DNA from: Pseudeuparius sepicola
Lineage: Eukaryota > Arthropoda > Insecta > Coleoptera > Anthribidae
Direction: 5' to 3'
DNA length: 64,000 nt
NCBI GenBank assembly: GCA_963920635.1
Contig: OY987308.1
Location: forward strand, 4,406,225 to 4,470,224
This document shows, in pieces, positions 45,154 to 57,047 of the stretch. The translations under genes were made by a program, and so were the position numbers. The notes beneath the pieces were generated by a model. It did no database searches, was not told the DNA's origin, and worked only from the letters and a program-made list of their open reading frames with translations. The stretch's first letter is position 1, and each line of letters begins with the position of its first letter.

Positions 45154-45679
45154 TAAAAAATAAAGATACAAGATTTATTGTAAAAATATAAAATCACGTA
45201 TAAAACAAACAACTATCTTTTACACATTCTCCAAAATAAAAAAAACATATAAAAAATAAACACGTTCAAAACAAAAATAAATAGCTTCGTAAAATCTTAT
45301 TTAGTTAGATTATCTTTTTGCAGTATAGTAGAAGCACAGTGATCACATATAAATAAATAACGTAATGTGATCTCTGTGAAGTAGAATCAAAATGAATATG
45401 ATATAATTTTGATTGGTTTTTGTAAGAATTAAAGATTTCCTATTTTTATATCTATTAAACCACAAATTTCCAGGTTATTTGATAGATTTCCCTGACTTTT
45501 CCCTGATTTCCCTGACCAAAAATAATTCCCTGACATTTCCAGGTTTTCCAGGTTGGTAGACACCCTGCATTCCTAGTGCGACCTCGATAATGAAGGCCCA
45601 AGTGCGATCTTTTGATTGGGTACTCAGGAAACAGGGAATTACCTTAAAAAATTACTTTACCACAAATTTTTCATTTGAA

Positions 45680-45764
45680 AATTTATATCGTTACTGGGCT
45701 ACAAGAGGGAGGGCCCCCATGCAGGATTCTGCACCGGGGCCCCAAGACCCTTAGCTACACTACT
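45680..45764. mobile_element. hAT-like right terminus overlapping the zinc-finger stop codon
   Basis: The sequence ends CTTAGCTACACTACTG; its complement begins CAGTAGTGTAGCTAAG, a common hAT-type terminus, followed by GGTCTTGGGGCCC. The last bases form the final codon and the stop of the ZNF exon. The left end was not identified. Confidence 0.6.
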
Positions 45765-47389
45765 GATGGACTCTTTTTAAATGTCGACTTAAATAATATT
45801 TTTGTCTTGTGGTAAATGAGCATTTCGTACAGCGGTATTTGGGAGCAAGTGACTTATCAGCATGGATTACTTCTAAATGGTGATTTACACTTTGTTTCCA
45901 CTTTGAGGTAAACGAGCACTTTGTACAATTATATTTGGGAGCATTTGACTTATCAGCATGGACTATTCTTAAATGTTGACTTAAACTTTTTGTTTGTCTT
46001 GTGGTAAATGAGCATTTTGTACAGTTGTATTTGGGAGCAAGTGACTTATCAGCATGGACTGCATCTAAATGTTTATTTACACTACATTTCCACTTTGAGG
46101 TAAATGAGCACTTTGTACAGTTATATTTGGGAGCATTTGACTTATCAGCATGGAATCTTCTTAAATGACGAATTAAATAATATTTTACTCTTGTGGTAAA
46201 CGAGCATTTTGTACAGTTATATTTGGGAGCAAGTGACTTATCAGCATGGACTGTTTCTAAATGTTGAGTTACACCATGTTTCCACTTTGAGGTAAATGAG
46301 CACTTTGTACAATTATATTTGGGAGCATTTGACTTATCAGCATGGATTGCTTCTAAATGTTGTTTTACATTATGTTTCCACTTTGATGTATATGAGCACT
46401 TTGTACAGTTATATTTGGGAGTATTTAACTTATCACCATGGACGGTTTTAAGATGACGATTTAAAGTACTCTTCCGCTTTGAGGTATACGAGCACTTTGT
46501 ACAGTTATTCTTGGGAACATGCAATAAGCTCTGTTTTGAACAAGACATTGTGCTACTTTGTCTGCGGTCATGGCTACTTTGGTGATGTCGCACCTCGTGG
46601 CCTTTCAACTTGACCTTTCTCGATGTACTAAAGGAGCACTTTGAGCAAGTATACTGCCTAGTAGACGAATTATCAGCAATAGTTGCATTGTTACGAGTTG
46701 GCTTTGCACTACTACTCATTGTACAATTTCCTTCAGGTTCATTGCTTTCTTGAACAAGTTGATTCTCATTTTCATTTTCAAATGTGCAATTCTGAGCAGT
46801 CAAGTTATCGCCTAACTTATCCTGATCAGTACCACGAACTGTTGCATGTTGCCCAGATAAAATTTTGCTATCAATGTGGATTGACTCACAATGATTTTGC
46901 AAACTGGGCTTTGAGATGGTACTAAACGAGCACATTGGGCAGAAATACTTGTCCTGCTTCTGAAATGAGCATTTACTACCATGTCCAGTTTCTTTGTAAT
47001 GGTTCGAAATGTTCTGCTGCACGGCAGAATTAAACGAGCAATTTATGCAGTTAAATATGCGAGTGGGCTTCATTGATGGTGTATCGTTATGGAAGTTACA
47101 CTTGGGTTTCTCCAATGGGTTAAAAGCACTGCTTTTATCATCAACAAGAACCTGTGGTTCACACTGCTGCCTGTGGTGTGCCAAACCGACTTCATTGACT
47201 GTGCTAGCCGGGTGCTCGGAATATTTGTACTCAATCTCAAACTCCTCGTGGCACTTGCAGTCAACGCCATGTTGCGAGTCGTTACAGGCAGCCTGCTTGA
47301 AGTCGCCTTCTGCATCAGGCCAGTGGTTGACTATAAGCCAGCTGTCGTCTTCCTGCTGTTGAACTGAGCAACAGGAATCACCATCCGAG
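45760..47389 (-). CDS. C2H2 zinc-finger protein, terminal exon (11 fingers)
   Basis: The acceptor GGCTTTTCTTTTCCAG is followed by 542 codons. The exon opens in phase 2 at SDGDSCCSVQQQEDDSW and has no start of its own. An acidic, Cys/His-containing N-terminal region is followed by three spaced fingers (FNCINCSFNS, YFCPMCSFST, YTCSKCSFST). Then comes a run of eight 28-residue fingers linked by ADKSxAPK. From the third finger of this run two kinds alternate (SFTSKWK and SFTTRxK), showing growth by two-finger units. The last finger keeps its final His; the next two codons are CAG and TAG, both from the hAT-like terminus. The phase fits the ZAD exon at 59224. It is very probably a nuclear DNA-binding protein. 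Confidence 0.87.
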
Positions 47390-48467
47390 CTGGAAAAGAA
47401 AAGCCAATTAGACGCTATAAATATGAGGTGGATTCCATATATTTTTCTTATACCTACTTAAAAACAACCAAGTGCAGGAAGAAAGTTTGAAAACTAAGGG
47501 ATTAAAATAAATGTGATTTACTCAGAAAGATTATTTATTTTTATTACAAAAACCAAATACCAAAAATACTGAAAATCGTAGAAACCCAATGAGCTTAAAT
47601 CTATGGGGTTTTAAGTAAAATTTGCTAATATTTTCATCTTTTCAGCCCAAGAATAAGTATAGTTGCTATAGGGCAGTTCAACGAACTGTATAATGATGCA
47701 TAATTGATATAAAAAGAGCAGATTTCATAAGAAAAAGCAAATTAAAGTTTTCTCATGTTTGTTCAAAACATTTTATTACAGGTGAATACATTGTTACACA
47801 TTTTGTTTTATTTTTAAATAGTTCTGTACACTGTTTATAGGAAACCTTTCACAATTGGAACATGACTTGCACCCTAACTGGGAATACAAACATCATCTTT
47901 ACAAATAATTCAACCCACTCATATGACAGTGCCAGACTGAGAATATTTAACCTACAAAGTTTTGTAAAGATTGCTAAAAAATATTTTCTTCGGGATTATC
48001 TTGCCTTTTTATCTTACACAATGTTAGAAATCAAACGTTTGGGCATTTTAAGCGCTGGACTGAAATATCTTAACATTTCAGTGAATAATTCAAGTGTTTA
48101 AAGTTTTTTTTGTTGCTTCGTATAAGAGCCTAAGTAGTTAAAAACGTCCATACTTTTGATACTAGAAAAAATGTCCAGCATTTAAAATGATATTATAAAA
48201 CTCTATAAGTAGATACAATTATTATCTCTTACCATTTTTGAAATACCTATTTCATTTTTAAATTTTACAAGGGGTACCAAAAATGGAAAATGTGTTATGC
48301 CTGGAAGTAGCAATTTTTTTGGAAAACAAGTTACTGGTTCAAATTCATGGTCTAACAATTATTGATAGTTTCCTAACTGATCTAAGCCATTGACTTACTT
48401 TATTGTTATGTTCTTCACCTATTTCTAGGTGTTCAGCTGGTTATTTTTGTTTATTTGTGCAATGATT
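47390..48467. other. Intron or intergenic; no coding seen
   Basis: AT-rich. If the ZAD and ZNF exons belong together, this is intron. A 79-codon frame at 47862-48101 shows no family resemblance. Confidence 0.4.
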
Positions 48468-48690
48468 AAGCAACTTCGCATGAAACTGCCGGGAAGAGAA
48501 GATTTTTCTGTTCCAATGCACAGGTTGACTCTTTTTGAAAAAGCCCTAAATATGTGGCCATATAATAATCTCCCTCGTAGCATTAAAAATCTACAGTCAA
48601 AATAGTTTTTTAAAGCCTTCAATAAGGGAATTTTTGCAAGAAATTGTTGTTTTGATAAATATTTACAAGGCAAATGGTAACATTACTTTG
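48468..48690 (+). pseudogene. Non-LTR reverse transcriptase C-terminal remnant
   Basis: The frame reads VPMHRLTLFEKALNMWPYNN, LPRSIKNLQSK, a TAG stop, then FFKAFNKGIF. HRLTLFE and LPxSIKNL are typical of the tail of Jockey-like ORF2, as also at 38740-38940. Only this tail survives. Confidence 0.65.
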
Positions 48691-48699
48691 AAGTCAAAT

Positions 48700-49619
48700 T
48701 TACCTGTGTGTTTGCTTTAAGATTTTATGGATGTATATGTTTAAAGTACACCCTGTATATATATCCGTTAGAATTCGGTGATTACGAAAATTTAATAATA
48801 TACAGGGCTTGCCATTAAAAAAACGAAAGTTTGGTTTGTACCGATTTTACGGAACACTCTGTATCAATTCCGACAAGACCATGGAAATGCCCACCAAAAA
48901 TCCTATAACTTTTATCTGTACAATTTATTCTTTAACTCGAAAAATAAAGTAGTTCAAGATTAGCCAACTATGATTAGCTATATGTTGTGTATTATCAATT
49001 ATTTATACAACACAATAATTGGGAATTGTTTTTTTCGTTTTTATTTTGCGGGAGCCATAACTACTGTTCAAACAAATTATTTTTATAGCACTCGCGTATG
49101 TAAATAATGATGAATTCTCTCGGGAACTGAACATATTAAATAAATCATAAAAAAAATGACGAAAAGGTGTTTTATGGAATAAAAACTTGAAACTTCATTT
49201 TTGAGCTTACCTTTTAATTCTAAACAACTTTTCATATACATGTTTTCTCTAAAGAAAAAACTAAAGGTGCTTTACTATTGAGCCATTTTCATATTTTCGA
49301 ATCTCCCTCATATACGAAATGAGATGTTCAAATTTTTAAAAAGTTTTGGGTTTGTTGGCATCCACAAACTTTTATCAAGAATAAAATTTTCTGATGGGTA
49401 ACATTTATGGTGGATACCATGTATTTCTTTCGTGTATCACAATCTACAGGGTGAACGTATTTCAAGTCTATGCATGGGGATTTTGGTTATCTTAAGAGTT
49501 GCAAAGTTGCCGAATTTGATACCGAGTAACATGGTAAAAAGAAAATTTGGCTGGACCTTTTCGTATTGAAAATAATGCAAAAAAATGTCGTTATCGTTTT
49601 TTATGCTTTACTTTGTTTT
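48700..49619. other. MITE termini and unassigned sequence
   Basis: TACACCCTGTATA at about 48748, TATACAGGGCTTG at about 48802 and CTACAGGGTGAACG at about 49444 are ends of CAGGGTG-type elements. Sequence at 49480-49560 recurs inverted at 51880-51965 (GCAAAGTTGCCGAATTTGAT). It may therefore be one element later split by insertions at 49622 and 50404. Confidence 0.45.
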
Positions 49620-49621
49620 TC

Positions 49622-50064
49622 CTGCCGTAATGTCAAATTAATCGTTTTTGTAGAGTGCCTTGGAAACATAAGGCTCGTAATGTTTGACAGTTCAGTGAAA
49701 TTTTAAGTGTCACAGATGCTTTCTTTTAGTAAAAAATGTCATTTTCACATGACACGTGGCATGATTCAAACATAAAAATGCAAAAATTGCTTCTGAAATT
49801 GCTTTCCTGAAAAACTTCGGCCACATATTACATATTTTTTGTTATATGGTAAATGACGAATAAATAACAAGGACACAGACCATATGTAGGTAGTTTCGTA
49901 GTATGTTAATGTTTTATTTTTTAATCAATAACACTACCTGAATTTTGAACTGATAAACAATATTCCAAACACATTCCAAAGCACACTTCGCCAACAGTCG
50001 GTAACTAGGCTTACATTTCCAAGGCGCTCTATGCACAAACGATTAATTTGACAATACGGCAAGA
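49622..50064. mobile_element. MITE with ~50-bp inverted repeats
   Basis: TGCCGTAATGTCAAATTAAT at the left continues CGTTTTTG to GCCTTGGAAACATAAG. It is matched inverted at 50000-50064. The 440-bp element is non-coding. Confidence 0.7.
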
Positions 50065-50403
50065 AAAATTCTTCTTTTCAAAAATGCCAAAACCATTTAT
50101 AGTGCCCATAAGAAAAGTCGATGGTCATATCTTTGTAGAGGTAGGTAGGCGAAAAAAATTCAAGGCCATATTTAGATTCTTTGTAAAAAGTGTCTTAATA
50201 TTGTTATATTTTATTTGCTCATCAAACAGTACAAACATTACAAGGTTAAAAGCTTACAGTTGTTATAGAACAAACGTTTTAGCATCGTCAACGACTGGAA
50301 GTCCAGCAAATTACAATTCAAAATTCAATTAGCAAATGGTGTATTTCAAATTTGAGCCCATTGTAAGGCAGATGCTGTATGTGTTTGGGTAAATGATTAT
50401 ATA

Positions 50404-51704
50404 CAGGGTGTATCGAAATTAGCCTGCCATAATTTACCAGCGTGTTCTGCAACCCAAAAAAAAAATACATAAATTCCTATAAACATGGCCTCAAAAATGC
50501 CCGCTATGGGGATTATAGTCCCCTAAATGGACACTTTGGCATATGGATTTTTCTAAATATTTCCAGAGTTAACAATGATAAAATTTTGAAATTTGTTATG
50601 TGATGTACATGTGAGATTTGACATTTACCGAGGTAGAGATAGTTAGACATTCTTAATCATAGGTGTCCCAAATGGGGGGTTTTTACCCTTGCGAAATTAT
50701 GAAATTACAGGGTATTCTAAGAAAAAATGGTCTTGTTGAACTTTGATAGCGTGCACCGTTTTCAAGGAAATTCGTTTTAAAAATCGTTTGTAGAGTTTCA
50801 TGAAAATGCGTATTAGAAATTAGCCTGCCATAATTTAACAGCGTGTTCTGCGACCCAATAAAAAAAAATGAAAAAGTTTCTATAAACATGGCCTCAAAAA
50901 TGCCCCCTAAGAAGAGGGCTATAGCTCCCGAAATGAACACTTTGGCAAGCAGGTTTTTCTAAATATTTCCAGAACGAGCAAAGATAAAATTCTGAAATTT
51001 GGTAGGTATGTGATATACCTGGGAGAATAAATCATGAAAAAAGCGCACAAAAAAATTTGGGGTATTTTTAACCCCTTGACCCCCTTATTGGGGATGCCTA
51101 TGATGAAGAATGTCAATCTATTTTTACCTCAGTAAACTTCAAATCTCACAGGAATATCACATACCAAATTTCAGAATTTTATCTTTGTTCGTTCAGGAAA
51201 TATTAAGAAAAAATCGTTTGCCAAATGTCCATTCCGAGGGCTATAGCCCCCTTAGGAGAAATTTTTGAGGCAATGTTTATATGAATAAAGAACCCCAGGA
51301 AGGAGCAAATTTGGGCTTTACGCTGGACCGGTCCAGTCTCTGCATATGGCGGCATGCCGTTTCCGGTTTACAAAAGTACTTACCGATGGAATGTTATCCC
51401 CCAAACATTTTGTCCTGGTAGTCACGGAATAGCCGCAGACTGCACAGCTAACCGTAATAGATCTCCAAAAAGTACTTATCGAAGAACTACACAAATATCT
51501 AATAGCACAAACCACCGTGACAACTGTCAAATATAAACATATATATGTCAAAATTCAGTCTCCATACAGGGCGATTTCCATCTCACGTATTTTATAATGC
51601 CCATAGAGCTTTGGCTCCTTCCTGGGGTTCTTTATTCATTGCTAATTTCTAATAGGCACAGAACATGCTGGTAAATTATGGCAGGCTAATTTCGGGACAC
51701 CCTG
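50404..51704. mobile_element. MITE with internal duplication
   Basis: The ends CAGGGTGTATCGAAATTAG and CTAATTTCGGGACACCCTG continue as an inverted repeat through CCTGCCATAATTTACCAGC. A second copy of the left-end region starts at about 50815 (AAATTAGCCTGCCATAATTT), so part of the element is duplicated in tandem. Confidence 0.75.
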
Positions 51705-53329
51705 TTAAGTTTATTTACTGTGCTGGTACTACGATTTGGGAGTCATTTCTTATTTATGGATTTGATGATATGTTCGAATGTTTAACTTAGAAAAAGGTCC
51801 AGCCCCCTTGGTTTTTGTTTAAAAAATAACAACAAAAACCACAATTTTGAGGTCTATCGCATTATTTTTCGAAACAAGGGGCAGTAATTTTTTTACCACG
51901 TTACTCGGCATCAAATTCAGCAACTTTGCCCCAATTTAACCGACCTCGTATCTCTGATAACCAAGATTAAGCAATACTTAAAAGCATGTAAACGTTAAAC
52001 ATAGTGCTTTTGTTTAAAATAAATATAAGTTTTTGAGAAAGAAAAAAAAAACAAGTAGTTACCTAATAGTTATACTCTATTAGACATATATTTAGTTTAT
52101 TCTTATTGTTATTCGAATTGTGCTAAAACTGGCATTTTTCTAAAAGATTTTTTTATACTGTATTTTTGCCCTGTTCCCTTTACAGCTCTTTCGATATTTA
52201 TTTCCATTTTTATTTTAACTCTTAAAATAATTTATTGTTAAGTATTTTAATAAACTGTCTTTAATATAGATCTAGAGAAAAAGTTACTTACCTTAAATAA
52301 TCTCTCTGCACACATCTCAAATCTCAAGACGAATTTGTAGTTAGCAGCTGCCATTGTCATTTATTTGCAGCAACTGAAGCACCATTCACATTTATTTTGT
52401 GGTTTTATAAGAAAATTTAGACATTTTCAAAAATGTAAAGATACCTATGCTATTTGTTCCTTAAAAATCTGTTTACTGTCTGTATGTCAGGTATATTTTC
52501 TTGCTATGAGGTTTGATAGGAAAAGGAGTTAAAAAAACTAGTTTTGCAGATAAAAATAGTATATTAGATTTTAGTAGGTAGTTTAATTACATCGAAAGGA
52601 AAAGTTCCTATAAAAACATTCTTAAAAAAAATATATCTACAATGTCACCATTAAAGTCCGCATATGGGATTTTGTTAAATAGATTTGATTAAAATTTTAT
52701 GCTTGGAACAATTTTTGATTCAAATTAGAGCAAAAATGACATTAACAGTGGTGGCCAAGCAATTTCTGTTAGCTGTCAAATTTGACATTTGTTGCAGGAA
52801 GTGTCGGAAAGTGGCACTTCTAAATCGAATTTGAAAAAAATATATTTGAAAAGGATGTATCACTGCGAATTCATGTATGTGTGCAAACTTGCAATTCGTT
52901 TACAATGGCCAACTTACTGTTTGAACAATTTACTTTTTACAAGAAATTATGTTTTCAGAAAAGGTGCGAAAACTAAAGTCTAATTAAAACAATGCCTTCT
53001 GTTGACAGTTTCCCTAACCATATTGGAACTTTGCACCGCTCTGGTCAACACATTTTACGGTTGCAATTTTAATTTTTAGAAATGCGATGGTAAGTATTAC
53101 ACAAATAAATTAATTTTTACCAGTTAAGCAAACTTTGGATTTGTAAAAAATATTTTATTTTATAAAAATATCAAAAATCACCACTTCATCCTAGGCTTTT
53201 GAAATTTTGTACACGTACATGAAATCGTAATGGAAGAACAAAAATTTATACAACTTATTAATCTTTCTCTTTGGATTGTTATACTTTTACCTATGCGTTT
53301 ACTTACATATATTAGATTTAACAAAAAAA
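51705..53329. other. Intron or intergenic; no gene seen
   Basis: AT-rich. It contains the inverted partner of 49480-49560 at 51880-51965, and a palindrome TGTCAAATTTGACA near 52775. Nothing else is supported. Confidence 0.4.
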
Positions 53330-56050
53330 TATTTTTAAAACAGCAGATAATTAAGATGATTTTGGTAGTTATTTGCAAAGATGGAGAAATGGAATAAAAA
53401 ATATGCAACTTATTAAAAGCTTCCCCTTATTATCCTACTTTTACTTACCTTTTTCAAGCTCCAGCATAATTTTTTTAATACATAATTTTGTAGTAGGTGA
53501 TTCCATAGAGAACTTTCATTTTAATAAATAATTGTGAAAATAATCTACACAGTAATTTGTAAGTTTAATCTGCCCACCTCCCTCCCTTAAATTTACAAAT
53601 TATTGCAAAATTATTACCAGTGTTGTCAATTTTTTCAAGCAAAAACAAATCGGAATAGGAAAAATGACACAAAATATGTGTGCCATTTACAATACTCATT
53701 CAAACAACTTCATTGTTGCAAGAAAAAATAAACTACAAAATAATTAAAACCAATTTCAAATGAAACTGTTTTTACTTTGATGTATTGTTTGAAAATATAA
53801 AAACAATACATAGATGAATTAAAAATTGATTGTAGTTTATACACAATAATTTGAAAATCTCCAAATTATCGCTAAAATATTTATTTCCAATAATTTTTGG
53901 AACAAAAATAGAACGACTTTATAAAGAAAAATTACTTACACAGTAATTTGTAAGTTTAATCTGCCCACCTCCCTCCCTTAAATTTACGAATTATTGCAAA
54001 ATTATTACCAGTGTTGTCAATTTTTTCAAGCAAAAACAAATCGGAATAGGAAAATGACACAAAATATGTGTGCCATTTACAATACTCATTCAAACAACTT
54101 CATTGTTGCAAGAAAAAATAAACTACAAAATAATTAAAACCAATTTCAAATGAAACTGATTCTTTTTACTTTTATGTATTCTTTGAAAATATAAAAACAA
54201 TGCATAGATGATTTAAAAATGATTGTAAAGTTTATACACAATAATTTGAAAATCTCCAAATTATCGCTAAAAAATATTTATTTCCAATAATTTTTGGAAC
54301 AAAAATAAAATGACTTTATAAAGAAAAATGACTTACATAGTAATTTGTAACTTTAATCTGCCCACCTCCCTCCCTTCAATTTATAAATTATTGCAAATTG
54401 TTACCAGTATTGTCAATTTTTCAAGCAAAAACAAATCGGAATAGGAAAAATGACACAAAACATGTGTGCCATTTACAATACTCATTCAAACAACTTCATT
54501 TTTGCAAGAAAAAATATTTTTAAAACAGCAGATAATTAAGATAATTTTGGTAGTTATTTGCAAAGATGGAGAGTAATGGAATAAAAAATATGCAACTTAT
54601 TAAAAGCTTCCCCTTATTATCCTACTTTTACTTACCTTTTTCAAGTGCCAGCTTAGTTTTTTACACACCATTTACAATTTTTTTAATACCTAATTTTGTA
54701 GTAGGTTACTTCAAAGAACATAAGTAGGTATTTTTCTGCATAAAACATAATACCGTTAAAAAGTAAGCATGCGAAATTGTGATTCCATAGAGAACTTTCA
54801 TTTTAATAAATAATTGTGAACATAATCTACACAGTAATTTGTAAGTTTAATCTGCCCCCCTCCCTCCCTTAAATTTACAAATTATTGCAAAATTATTACC
54901 AGTGTTCTCATTTTTTTCAAGCAAAAACAAATCGGAATAGAAAAAATGACACAAAATATGTGTGCCATTTACAATACTCATTCAAACAACTTCATTTTTG
55001 CAAGAAAAGTAAACTACAAAATAATTAAAACCAATTTCAAATGAAACTGTTTTTACTTTGATGTATTGTTTGAAAATATAAAAACAATACATAGATGATT
55101 TAAAAATTGATTGTAGTTTATACACAATAATTTGAAAATCTCCAAACTATCGCTAAAATATTTATTTCCAATAATTTTTGGAACAAAAATAAAATGACTA
55201 TAAAGAAAAATGACTTACACAGTAATTTGTAAGTTTAATCTGCCCACCTCCCTCCCTTAAATTTATAAATTATTGCAAATTATTACCAGTATTGTCAATT
55301 TTTCAAGCAAAAACAAATCGGAATAGGAAAATGACACAAAATATGTGTGCCATTTACAATACTCATTCAAACAACTTTATTTTTGCAAGAAAAAATAAAC
55401 TACAAAACAATTAAAACCAATTCCAAATGAAACTGATTCTTTTTACTTCGATGTATTGTTTGAAAATATAAATATGCATAAGATGGAATTCCGTAAAAAA
55501 ATACGGAACTGCCATTTTCTGCAAAACTTATTATTATTTTAAAACAATACATAGATTATTTAAAAATTGATTTTAAAGTTTATACGCAATAATTTGAAAA
55601 TCTCCAAATTATCGCTAAAATTAATATTTACTTCCAATAATTTTTGGAACAGAAATAAAATGACTAAAGAAAAGCGATTAGACAGTAATTTGTAAGTTTA
55701 ATTTTCCCACCTCACTCTTAAAATTACAAATTATTGCAAAATTATTACCAGTATTGTAAATTTTTTCAAGCAAAAACAAATCGGAATGGACACAAAATAT
55801 GTGTGCCATTTGCAATACGCATTCAAACAACTTCATTTTTGCAAGAAAAAATAAACTACAAAATAATTAAAACCAATTCCAAACGAAACTGCCTCTTTTT
55901 ACTTTGATGTTGATGTATTGTTTGAAAATATAAATATGAGTAAGATGAAATTCCGTAAAAAAATACGGAACTGCCATTTTCTGCAAAACTTATTATTTTA
56001 AAACAATACAAAGACGATTTAAAAATTGACTAAAATAAATTGTGTGATGC
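53330..56050 (+). repeat. Tandem array, six units of ~390 bp in a higher-order duplication
   Basis: Units begin ACAGTAATTTGTAAGTTTAA near 53549, 53939, 54337 (variant), 54829, 55218 and 55680. Unit three breaks off at about 54505 into a copy of 53330-53460 (AAAACAGCAGATAATTAAG), and three more units follow. A block of flank plus three units was therefore duplicated. Each unit has a conserved CTGCCCACCTCCCTCCCTT tract. It is non-coding. Confidence 0.85.
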
Positions 56051-57047
56051 GTGCAAGAAAAGGCTCGAAATTACTTCTGCCATTTGCAACGTTTTCCTTT
56101 TTAAAGCCATTTAACACCAAATCAAAATGTTGAAAAATCGTTGAAAAATCTTCCAACATTACATGCAACTAAGTTCATCATACCTACACAACAAAAATAG
56201 TCAAAATCGAATTATGAGCGAAAAGAAAAATATGTGATAGGAAACAAAGTGAACTGAATCGAAAAATATTTGAATTGCCACTACTTCCTTTTAAACATAA
56301 CCCTTTTAAAATAAAAAAAAATGATACAATAACTTACCACTGATATTGATAGACGGGAAAACTCCAATAGGATGGAATCTACAGAAGCACTATAACACTG
56401 CCATGTTGAGTTTTGTAAACAAAGAACACTACTTAATTAAGAAATGTTCTAATTTTTTTTTATTTTTGCTTCAAATTACCAGAAATCACAATATTCAAAA
56501 TGATATAATAATAATATAAAAAATCAGGAGTTCCGAAAACGCTTTTTTAAATTTAATTTTATTTCCCAAACAAGTTTGAGAAAATGTGTAAAAAATAAAT
56601 GAAAAAACCTTGTATTTAAATGTCTACAAAAAGAACACATAAATATCGGCAATAAAGGCATTTAAACACTAGTTCTAACTTACTAAAGTGATACTAATTA
56701 CCAATATACTTTACCAAATTTAATTTAAAGTCTTGAAGTTCGGAAATGCTTTGATGTTGAATAAAATTTTACTCAACACTAAGTTCCTCTTGAAAATACC
56801 GAAAGTCTCAATAATATTTCAAAAAACACTTTCAAAAGTAAGTTCCATACTACTAACTTACAAAATGATCATTATGAAGTTCCACATTTTTTGTATTGCA
56901 AAAAAATTGAATTTAAAATGTAAGCAAAATGAGTAAAGAATCAGCAAACAATGATTGATAAATTGTGCTTACACCAGTTAAATCTTGCAATGCGGAACTT
57001 CGGGTTTTCACAACTGCAAAATTTCTTTTTACACAAAAAAAAAACAC
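56051..57047. other. Array flank; no gene seen
   Basis: 56051-56340 matches 38200-38510. The remainder is unassigned AT-rich sequence with scattered short frames. Confidence 0.4.

Larger units (their letters stand above)
43715..45567. mobile_element. DNA element, CAGGGTGTCTACC termini, 5-bp duplication
   Basis: The ends CAGGGTGTCTACCAA and GGTAGACACCCTG are flanked by CATTC (43710-43714 and 45568-45572). The right arm carries repeated CCTGGAAA/CAGGGAA words. Most of its body is a later foldback insertion (44013-45153). Confidence 0.65.

Noticed and set aside
46683..47367. + strand frames opposite the 47-kb zinc-finger exon
   Set aside because: They are antisense shadows; the - strand has regular C2H2 spacing and a good acceptor.
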